NCBI GenBank assembly: GCA_013397865.1 | Contig: VZTI01004336.1 | Coordinates: 1-64,000, forward strand | Source: Struthidea cinerea | Lineage: Eukaryota > Chordata > Aves > Passeriformes > Corcoracidae | Direction of reading: 5' to 3' | Length of the DNA stretch: 64,000 nt | Shown: piece by piece, positions 38,901 to 50,900 of the stretch | Layout: every line of letters begins with the position of its first letter | How positions within the stretch are numbered: position 1 is the stretch's first letter | Made by a program: the position numbers and the translations under genes | The notes under the pieces: generated by a model | Told to the model about the DNA's origin: nothing | Databases searched by the model: none | The model's input: only the letters and a program-made list of their open reading frames with translations

Positions 38901-41900
38901 AAAACAATATAAATAACATATAGTAACAGAACAAAAAAAAAAAACCAAGAGGAAAGATCAAGAAACTAAAGAAAAAAACTGAGCAAAACCTCATAAACTT
39001 AAAACTGAAATTTAGCTAATGATTCAAAGTTAGGAAATAAAGAGGTAAAAGATTATTCTGAATTTGCATCTGTGCATTGCACATTTACATAGTATTACAG
39101 CATTTTCATTCACCTTTCGTCTGTTAGGTATTAAAACTACAGTGCACTTGTCTTCCAAGCTCTTTATAAAGTTGTAGCAATGTATAAGTGCTTATAAAGA
39201 GGTATTATTTTATCTTCTGACTGTTAGCATCAGTAAAACAAAATAAAGTATCATCTGAAGTGTGAAAATATGGAAGGCAGACAGAAACACCTTTGGGGTG
39301 TTTGGGGAAATGGTTTGGGAAATAATTAATGAGAATAATACATTTTTTTAAAAAATTAAAAACTATTTTAAAATTCATCTCTACTACACAGTATCTGTAT
39401 CTACAGTTAAGACTTCAAAATCTCTTAGAACATTCAAGACTAGAAATGTTTGCTTGAAAGAGTATGGCTTTTACCTTCTGCTTCTGGATCAGATGAATTT
39501 ACTACACTAAATAATAAAGTTCCATCTCCATTTTTTTTCAGATAACCAATCTGTGGACAGAACCATAAAGATACAGGAGCAATCATTCAAAACTGTTCAC
39601 ACTCAAAGAAGGAGTTGCCCATTTACAGAGAAAACTATAAAAAGCATTTTTAGCTGTATTGAGATACTGCACTTCGGTATTCCCTTTTTCATACAGAGAA
39701 TCTTGGGTCACAACTGTTTAACACCACTTAGCAAGTGCTGCAGAACAGAAGTCTTAGGAGCAGAAGTTCATATATCATATAACATACAACACCTTATTCA
39801 TCTTTCTAAATCAGATCTAAAGTTTTCACCCAGACAAACCCAATTCCATTACCATTAGCACAGAGCCAGCCTTCCTGACTGCGAAGTCTAGAACACACAT
39901 TCCTTTCAGAAGCAGAACTGTAACTCCTATCCACAAACAAAATCATGGCTTATTTGAAAATCTAGATTGAACTGCTTGTTTTCATGTCTCACCCACAAGT
40001 TTCTGTAATTAGAAGTACTTTTATGAACACACTACCAAATACTTCAAGAGGAAGAAATGCTCTGACAGACCCATTGAAGCACACAAGCACAATGCTAAAG
40101 ACATGTGAAAGACAACAGAGCCTACCAACGTGTGCAAAGGTATAGCTAGATCTGACACAACAAGCAAAGCAAATGTCAGAAAATGACTACACATGAATTG
40201 AGAAAAAAAAGACTGTAACCTCTCAATATAAAGGGAAAAATGAAAACTGTTCTCTCTCTACAAAAATATTACTAAATACTTCCAAGGAAATCAACAATAA
40301 ATCTTCCCTATTTTGTTTTTTATTCCACTCCATCTGAAAATGTTTAAAGCTCTCTCCATACAGGAGGCCAAAGCTAATATTGGCATACAATAAAAACAGA
40401 GGTGAGAGATGCTGGAAAGAAAATGAACAAGAACACTACCTTCAAGTGATGGCAAAAGTTAGCAATGGCTGAATTCCAAAACCATGCCAGTCAGTGTTAC
40501 CTAGACTCAGTTGGGACATGCAGTGGGGCCGTCTGGCTGATTTAACATCCTAGGCAATTAAGAGCTGCACACCTTGAGAAACTTCCTTGAACACTGCAAA
40601 ACATGAAGGACTGGTATTGTTTGAAGAGATTTAAAAAGGAACTCTTACTTTGGAGGTTTCAAATAGCCTTCAATCTTAGCAAGTCTTCTCATTATCCAAA
40701 GAAATAGAGATACATTGAACCTAAGCCTGCACCCATCGTTCTTTGCAGCTTTACTTCCTAATCCAGTTGAGCCTAAGGTGACTGCATAAAAAGGGCCACA
40801 AGAAATGGACATTTAAGTTTGAAGACACAACACCACTTTTGCTTCAAAGCAAAGTTTCTTCTGCAATAGTTTTTGAATACGTGGAAAATGCAGGATGTGG
40901 CAACATCCTGATTCTTAACTTGACTGCAGTGGCCACTAGAGTGACAGATGAGAAATGGGAGCAAAGGTGGGAATAAATCTCCACAAAATTCAAGGGAAAG
41001 AGAGTAAATGTATCTCAGTACAGATCTGTAGCGAATGCCTGGAGCATTCACTCCAATCCTAGCATAAGGAAATGAAGGAATCCACCACCATCATCACAGA
41101 GCTAAAAAACCCACAGCCCAAAAACACAACCTTCGGAGAAAACTGCACCAACAGCATCACCGAGCTTGTCCTTCCAACCCTTGGAAGAGCACAAAACCAC
41201 AAAATACATGGAACAATATCAGAACTGAATATTCAGGACTGTCAAACCTGCTATCTAAACCTTTTCAATAAAAGATCTTTGTATTTGGTACTCATGCTAC
41301 TGCTGACAGCTACTACTTGTAAGTACAAAACTACAAGACCTTACAGACTCTCCTCATTAAAAACAGTAATTTAACACTTAAAATATATTCATTCCTGGGG
41401 GCAGGGGAGAGGGGGAATCCTAATAGCCCTTCAACCTATGCCATAGTTTGCTTTTTCTGAGGTTGCAGCAATACGAGAAGTGGGATGTTATTTTAATCAC
41501 TTTCAGTGCTGCAATTCAAAATTGAGGAACATTTCACTGTTTTCTGCAAGTGAATTCCCAAAGACGTTCAACACACAATAGAACTTGAGATCCACTTAGG
41601 ACCCCCCTACAACAGCTTTCAGTGGGAACGAAATGATAGACAACAGCCATATTGGTATTCCGCACAGAACACACATCCCAGATGTTCCAGTCTCAGAAAG
41701 CCTAACAGTAAAGCCTGTTTCCTAACATGAAACAAAGCATTCAGTAGTCAGGCACAAATCAGAACTGCAAACTGCCATGTGCAGTAGACCTTGCTGTTGG
41801 GTAGATAGCGATTGATCCTATCCCGAGCTTCATCTGCTGCATGTTCCACTAGTGCCAAGACATGTTCTTCAGCAGTGCTGTCTGTCAGGCTGCACGCATT

Positions 41901-44900
41901 CCCCTCAGGTTCAAAAATGCAGCTAAAAAAGAGAAGAGGAGGAGCTGTAGAAATTAAAAGCTAAAACAAAACAAAGGGCTGAATTTTGGCTTTGCTTAAT
42001 TGAACAATCAGTCCCACTCTTCTCCCAGTGTCAGTCTACTTCAGCATTTAAGTAGAATTATAATCATATTATGAAGTTTTGCAGCAGAAGCTCTGAACTA
42101 CCAAACTACTTAACTTCAAAAATTTAATTGTTTCTGTACCTTGATGAAAATGAAGTATTAAATGACGTACAAAACAGAGATTGGGAGTAAAACTGCATTG
42201 ATACAGGGTGAATGCTGTATGCATCCTTAATCTCCCACATGCATGAATACGCTATTTTCAAAAATTCCAAATAGGAAGATGCAGAAAAAGAAATTACATA
42301 ATGAGGGATAGAAACTGTAGCTAATCAGAGAAAAAACCCAACAGGCTGCATTTATGATGATTACGTCATATAGTGGCTTGCAGAAGTAGGACACAACTCC
42401 CAGTCTAACAGGGAGTCCTTTAATTCCTATGTTTGTTAGTATAGGCAATTAGCATTCCTAATCTGTATCAATCACACCACTGCTTGTAACTGAAATTACA
42501 GAATTTAAAATTTATCTTTCAGTAGATCCCTTCTCATTAAAGCTCCAAAACAATAAAATCATAGCAAATAAGCATGCCCAAGGATGGAGCAGGACACAGC
42601 TATCACATAAAAATCAGAAAAAGGTAGTTATCATAAAGAGAAGTGTGAAGATATCATAGAATATGGCAGTCTTCATTATATTTTATATATAAAATAAATG
42701 TTGTACATCAAAATAATTCAGGGCATTATATGGACATTAGACACTAGGGCCAAACACCTTAGGTACTGGGTAGAGCATCTCCTCACACCAAATCCATTTC
42801 TCTCTCCTGGGTTATCTTCTTCCATTTGCTTAGCTAAGAATTTCTCTCTGTATAGAGATTCAGATCCGATACACAAGTAAGTTTTGCTATTAAAGACAAC
42901 AAAAAGATCACAGGATCATACTATTACGAGACAAAAGCGTTACACGATTTTGTTTCATTGAAACTTTACGGAAGGGTGTACACAGCAGAAAACTCCTCAA
43001 CAACTGGCACTTTCCATCACACTCTACAGAATACTTAAAGGACAAGAATTTTGCGAAAATGTTCAGAAGATTGCAACATCCTAAACAAAATTTTCAAAAA
43101 CTACTTAAACATTAGGATGTTCAATGACCAAGTCACTTTTTAAACTGTATAGAGGCCTAAGCTGCTTTAACACTTTGCAAACCTTGACTTCAACTCCTCT
43201 GTTTTTAACCATGAAATATGAAGGCAAAAATATCTGCTATTAGGTTTGATTTTCCTCCTCCAATGGTCTTACTGTTCATCAAAAAATACAGCACCAATCC
43301 TACAGATGCAAAAATGTAAGTGTTTAAAAGTTCAAGCTAATTGGAAAAAACCAAATTAATTCCAACTACTAAAGTTACATAAACATTGAAAAGAACAGAA
43401 AAGTAAATTTATACTACAACTGATTGCAGAGAAACTGGTACCAGGATAAAATTAAAGGTCATAATTTTTAACTATCTGAACTGTATGTTAAGGTAGATGT
43501 TAAAGACAGAGCCACACTGTATGGTTTGGCAGTCTCAATTTCTTGCTCTGGGACAAAGTAAGAAGTTACTCCTGTAGTCGGGTTTATGCAAGAATTAATG
43601 CTGGACACCACACAAACCAAGTCATCGTGTCTTCTAAAAAAATACAAACAATCAAAAACCAAAGCACCACCTACTCAACTCTTGTTTACAAAAAGATGCT
43701 TTCAGCTGATTTCTATACACAACCCATTAAACAAGGGACAAATTACACTTTTTTAATTCTCTATGATACAGCAACAGATTTGTTTCTGTATGTTATCAGT
43801 AGAAGAGTTTCCACCACAGAAAATCACTGTTTAAAATTATTTTTGAAGATACGTGTTGCAGTCTTCTATTTCCAAAAAAAACTACATTAGAATACTACTT
43901 CTTCCATCAGCATTAGAGATTATAAAAATGCTGAAAGTGTAAAAAATAAAAAGTGGCCGATGAGAACTCTAAAGTTTACTTTTAAAAAACATGAGAAGGT
44001 GTATTTCACTTTTTTTACTCTGAAGATTTAAAAAGAAACCTGCATAACATATCTACATGATCAGATTATTTAAGACATGACTAGTGATGCTCTGCTGCAG
44101 TATTTTTTCTATGAAATTCCAGCGGATATAATGCTCTACAATTTAAACTCACAGTCTATCTTTGCATGTCTGTGCAAGAATACTGAACATAACTTGCTTG
44201 TATATCATGGTTTCTGCTAAAATCTCATAAAATAAATTAACTAAATTCAGATTTTTTAAACAATTTTACTAACATTCAATTTTAGCTATAAAAATATGAA
44301 CTTGTGACATGGGCCACCTATTAGCTGGAGGATTACTATTGCACTAGCAATGTATTTTACAATGCTTAATAAGATTTCACTGGGGAGATGTTATCATCTG
44401 CTCCAGAAATAATCTCCTGTATCTTCATAACCTGCCAGATAAGGTTAAAGTTAAATAAAATCACTCACTGATCTGGGGCCACTTTGCCCTCCTGGAAAGA
44501 ACCACTTACATTTCGATGCGACTATTTCAGGAAAGGAAAAAAAGGACAAAATGCAAAAGGTATTTGTGGCTATATCCAAAATAAAGCAACATTTTAAACC
44601 ACCATGAGAAGAAAACACTCATTATTTAACATAAACAAGAATAAAAATATCTCTATAGATACTAATTTTAAGTGTTTAAAAGAATATGCAGTCATCTTTT
44701 GAATTGTTTGCTTCAAGTTGGGAATCACTGGGTTATTAAACAAGTTCTACAAATAAACAAATAAAATACAATAAAATTGCCCATTTATCCTATGGACCTC
44801 AAGGAAAAATGTTGAGGTTTTTTTCTCAGTTCTTTGCTGCTGTGTAATACCACAAAAGCTGCAACAAGCCAGTAAGCATGCCCATTAAAACCTTTACCTA

Positions 44901-47900
44901 ATAACTTCTTTATTTTGCTTTTTGGATTTCTTGGTAGTCTCTGCTTGTACAGGAACAACTTCAGGAACAGGTTCTTCAACTGCTGTGTCTTCATCGCCCA
45001 AAAGAGCTGCCTGCTGAGAAAAATCCATGTCCTGCATAAACGACATGCTGCGCTTCAAAGCTAACAGCCGTTCCTAGAATCAGAAAGGACAGAGCGGCAG
45101 GGACTTAACCTTTCCCTCATAGCCAAGATGCTATGATAATGGGATGGGATGGGAATGGCCATGGCCTTATTTTGTTCTTAATGTCTTGTTTCCAATGGCG
45201 ATGCAACATGATTTGGTCATGGTAGCATGGCATCAGAATTTCTGCAGCCCAACTATCAAGAGAGAAACAAACAAACAAACAAACTGCATATGCAAAAACA
45301 ACTGTCTATTTTACACAAAACTTACCATCACTGTAACCCATGCACACACACATACGTGCACACACACAGAGCAGCTCACAAAAAAACCTTCATTTGACAA
45401 GCCAACAACTGTTATTTGAGTTAAAAGTATTTGCAACACCTCTGAAAACTCCCCTACACCCAACACCTTGAAAAAAGTAGTGCTTTCTTGTTTACGCAGA
45501 AATAAAACTTAAATGAGATTTTGCTTTCAGAGTTTCAGCCAGAATTAGGAGTTTACAGTAGAGTTTGATATATGTGGATCTTAACTGCTTCCACTGAAAG
45601 AAGCTCCTACAGACATCAGTGGTGCAGGTAAGGTTGAGAAATAAGTAAACATGGACTTATAACAAGAATGCCATCAAGCCCTTAAATATAGCAGCACTAA
45701 CTGGCACTGCTATAATTAATCACAGATGGATGAAATAACATTTATCATTGCTACTATGTTCCTTATAAGTATGGTAACATAAAAACCCCCAAAGTTTCTG
45801 CTTTTTGTTTTTAATAGGTCTCTTACTTTGCTCATCATCTTAAAGCCTGTGTGCAGTATCTTCTTGGCTAGCTTGTAGTAAACAGTATCGGGTCTGTTGT
45901 AAGTCATTGCATTATCACACATCAGTTTAAAATCTGCCTGTAAAATACAAAACAAAAGAACCGTAAACATTTCAAGTCCTTTGTTAAATGACTGGAAGAT
46001 ACCATTCCATCTTGGCAGCTCTGTGAAGAATAAATTCATATTCTAGCAGCAGGCTCATGAATGCAAGCCAAAAGCAGAATTGCAAAGGTCTGAGTCTTTT
46101 TTACCTCTCCAAGATGCTCAGTTTCCTTTGGAACTGGCTCTTGGTTACAAAAAACACACTCTTTCCTGAATGCCAAATGTAACATTTTCTCCTTAACCAA
46201 ATGGACCAAACAGAAGAAATAGAGAAATCACAAGAAGGACTGAGCCACCAAGGCAACTTTTTACAGCATTTAAGCCCTCTGCCTCCAATTAACGAGACCA
46301 TCGCAAAGACAGAAATTGAGAAGGTGACATGGAGGAGCAAACTATCAGCCAAGAAGCAGACAAAAGAGTGCATGTAAGCTACACTTCTAGTGATGGCTTT
46401 TCAAGTGCTGCAGAAAAAGCCAGTCTTCTGCTTGCCCAACTTTGAAGTAGAGCCTTTTTTCCTGCAGCAAAACAGATGAGTTTTCTGCAGCAATTGCCTC
46501 TCTTCTAAATGCAGGAAAGAGTTCTTGCAGATTCTTAAGACAGACTGTCTTGTGACTAGCCTCAGCTAGTTGTATCAGAAAGGTAACCTTTTGAGCAGAC
46601 CTTGTTTCAGAGGTTAAAAACCTACAAACTTAATTTCTGTATTAAGCTTATGGCTTTGTAGTTCCGTGTGATTAGGTACCCTCACGTATCTAGATAGAGT
46701 CCAATTCCTTTTTCACTCTAACATGGGCAGACTTTCAGCAAACTTTTATTACTGCTCAGACTACCAGCAGAAGCTAAGTCCTTCAGAAAAAAATAATCTG
46801 TCAGTCTAAAAAATACTGCAATTTTCTTTTTTTTCAGGTTTCTATCCCACCAGTTTCAATACCGCAACCTTGCCTGTAACTAAACAGTCACAGAGCTCCC
46901 ACTCAAACTTCCCTTTAAAGCTGTTAAATAAGACAATCCAGCAAGACAGAATTTAGAGACCTGAAGGCATTGCTAATGGCAATGCTATTATGAATCCTTT
47001 TTACTATTTGCTATAAATCTCTATAGCATATTTAACAAACCAGAATAATCTTTGTCAAAGCATCTGTAAGAAAAGTAAACTTTTCTTTGCTCACCTTGCT
47101 GGACCTTCCAAAAGAAGAGATTAACCCTGAGAAAGAAGAGATTAACCCTGAGAAACAAGCCAATGCTCTCTGCCAAGGCTATTGTTGTATCAACATCACT
47201 CCAGGAAAAAGCGATTCTGAAGGCAGCTAATAGACCTTCATGAATCAGTTAAGGAAAACTCCTCTCCTTCAGGAGCTGGCAATACCGTGAAAGCATTTCT
47301 TACTGCACTGTTTGTAAAACCACGATGCACCTAAAAATTATTACAGCAATAATACACTAAATAACTAAGTTAAGTTGCCAAGTAAGTTTCTGCCAGAAGA
47401 GAATTTCAAATGAAGTTATATGTAAAACAGGATAATTAAAGATAAAAAAATATGTAGTTGTTATTGACTCTTATACAAGCAGCTTCAATATCCACAGGTT
47501 CTTGCAGCTTGAAAAATCCACAGGTTTCTTGCAGACAGGTCCAAATTACATTTTAATCAACCCAACAACATCTAGATTAAAAGAATACAAAGGAAAAGAA
47601 CTCAATGGCTTAAGTCTTTGTGATAGTCTTACTCGTGTTAAAGTTTAGCAGCATAAATTCCGCAGAACTTTAGAACATGTTCTTGGTTTCCACAGTAATT
47701 TATAGAAGACTGCAGTAGAATCTGACAGATTATTTGTAACACACTGAATATACAAAAGTGTTCAGTTCAGTTCTGAAAAAAATGAGCATTAATTCATGTA
47801 AGAAAGGCTTCTACAGTTAAAAAGAATCTTCAGTTTCTTACTAGTTGTGCAATATCTAAATCTTTATTAATTCACCTTGAATTCAGTGACTGATTTGTAT

Positions 47901-50900
47901 TCATTTGCTGCAATTTTTTCCTTCATCGTACCAAAATCCATAGGGTGTTTTATTATCATGGAATATCCAGGAGCAATGGCATCCGTGACTGGAAAAGCAA
48001 AAAACCCATGAGGATCTTTCCTAAAAATAAAAACAATATATTTAGATTTACAGCAGCAAACAAAATGATTCTTGCTTTTGTATCACATTAGTGACACAAT
48101 AGTACTAGTTAAAAAAGAAAAAACACTAAAAACATTCTCATAAAACAGATGCATGTTTGAAACATTGTCTGACAAAGGAGAGCATTTTGATTTCACGTAT
48201 GTAGACTTTTTGAAAGACATTAAAAATGTCTTTCAGTTCAATTCAGTGATCAAATGATCAATTCAAGCTAGTTCTTGTATTTCTTAATTAATTCTTGTAT
48301 GTTTTCTGTCTCTACTCTCCAACTTGGTCTTCTGGCTTAATTGTAAAAAAACCTCAATTCTCCTTGTTCATAAGGTCCTCTAAAAACAAATACAATGTAT
48401 AATTTTTTTTGAATTAGTCCCACATTCAGCTTATTGCTACATAATAAAAAGGAAGGCTTTTTTTTAACATGAGGTACAGGTTTAAGAAACAGTAAAATAA
48501 AAAGCCTCTCCAAATTAAGAGGATTATCAAGTAACCAGATCTAAATTTGCTTTGTATCTGACAGTGGACTCTGAATAAAACAAAATTTCATTAAAACAAT
48601 CTTTCAAAGAATTATAGAGTCATAACTGGCTTTTAAACCCTAAGATAAGCCATTAATATTTAATAAATGTATAATGGCGATGTATCCTCTGCCCAAAACG
48701 CTTATTTCACTGCCCAACGCTAGAATTGCAAAGTTGGTAATAATTTTCCTCAACTTACCTTTAAAAACTACCAGGTCTCACATGGTTGCAAAAGTTAACA
48801 AATATATTACAGTCAGTCTCTAGACAGTCTTTTCAAACAGAAAACCAGGATAAGCAGTTGCCAAGTAACACATATAAATATGCATCAGACACTGCCAACA
48901 CAGCTGAAGACACAATAACATTTACTACCTTTGAAGCTGGCGAAGGAAGTGTTCCAGTAATTGCTGGATTGGTGTGCTCTCATTTTCAGCTGCATTTTGA
49001 GATGAAAACACAGATAAGTGCAATGAAACAGAATATAGTTATATTTGTTTATTTAAAAATATAAATACCAGAGAGAAAATCTTACTGTAAGTACAGTTTG
49101 TACTGATCTGAAGCTGAACGTGACATGGATTTCAAAACAAAAGCACATCAAATTTCTAAGCACACAGTACCTATTTCTTCTTCTTTTATTTTCTGACCTT
49201 TTTTTTTTTTCATCACATTAAAACCTAGTACCCATTAAGTCAGGTGTAGTGCTAAGTTTAGTAGCTCTAAGAAGATGTATTAATAAGATTAAAATAAGAT
49301 GTTATATATTTTTGCAGAAAAAGTGAAACTTGGTTGCTCAATTATTGCAGTTGGGAAATCCACATTTTTTAACATGCTCACCATACAATTTTAATGGTTT
49401 CTTTACCATAAACCCAATGCAATCAGCTTCTCTGAACCTTTCAATCACAGAGTGACAAACAGGTGCAGATTTGCTGGCAAGAGAGGTAGTGACTACAATT
49501 TCACTTCCTGTACAGATTACACAAGAAAGACTATGTGTTAATTACCTGTTACTTCAGAGAGACTGAAGCTTTTCAAGCTTCAATGAAGCTTGAAACATTA
49601 AAGAAGCATCAAGAATGGAAAATCCAACTCTCCATCATGATAGAGGAAAGCCATTTCCTTTCTTAACCATAATGGGTCAGGTAATTTATATGCTTTCAAA
49701 TAACATTTTACAAGCAGATGAAAAGAGAATAATAAAGGGAATAGTTTTTACCTTGTCAGTTTTTAAGGCTCCTGACTACCCAGAGACATAAAACTCTGAC
49801 CAGAAAATTTCAGTTACCTTGACAGCTGATGGCCACCATTCCTCAATTTAATGTATGGTCACAACTATAAAATCCCTTGGAATTACTTGACCAGTCAAAG
49901 AGCAGTATTCAAAAGACAAGACTCACAATATTCCTAAAGATACAATTTTTTGCTGCTAGGTTACAATTTCAGGTTTATGTGTAACCGAGATCATGATGTA
50001 ATTGACAATTCTCTAAAGTAAAGGTTTCCATGGAGTAATGATGAGTTTTAATTATCAAGCAATGGTGACACGTAGAAAAAACATGGCAAAATCTGAAAGG
50101 ATGTAGAAGTTGCCACACACAACTGACAAATATTTTGTCTGGCGATAAGAATTAATGAAGATTTGTAAATGAAAAACAGGGGTGGTGTCTACAGTCTTTA
50201 GAGACATGCTATCACAACTTCCTTTCCATGAGAATAGAGATACTAGAACTCCATATAGGCTAGAAATCAAAAAAAACCACTGTAACAACACCTAAGAAGT
50301 CTCCACAAGAGTATTTTCCCTTGAACTAAGTGAAACTTAGTTTCAGAAATTCTGATCACTGTTGTGTAAATGCTGAGGAGAAGGAATTAGGGGAGCACTA
50401 CGCACAATAATATTTTTATAACGAGGTTAATTCTGCCGAGGAACAGAAGCCAGAGACAGATGTCCTTAGCAGCATCAGTCACCTGAAAACAAACCTACTA
50501 AAACATGGAAGCACCAAGAGGAATACTGACATTTCAAATAGCAGAAAGTTCTAAATGTTGGAAAAAGTAAAGTCCTTAAATTTCAGTAAATCTTCATGAA
50601 AATTTTACATTTTGGTACCTTTGACAAAAGCTTTGTTTTGTGTGCTTTTAAAAAGAACCAAAATTATTTTATCTTTCACACTGCTCACCTGGCTGAGTTC
50701 TGCATGCTCTGACAGGACGATCTGGAGGAGGCTCAACCTCCACCTTTTTCCCAGGATCAAAGTCATCAGTTTCTCCTTCAGTGTCACACTGTTCTTTCTC
50801 TCTTTTCCTCTTTTTCTCTTCCTAGTACAGCAGAGAGACGACATATTTTAGAGGATGGACTTGGAATGTGCAATCCCACACATCACAAGGTAAGAAACAG

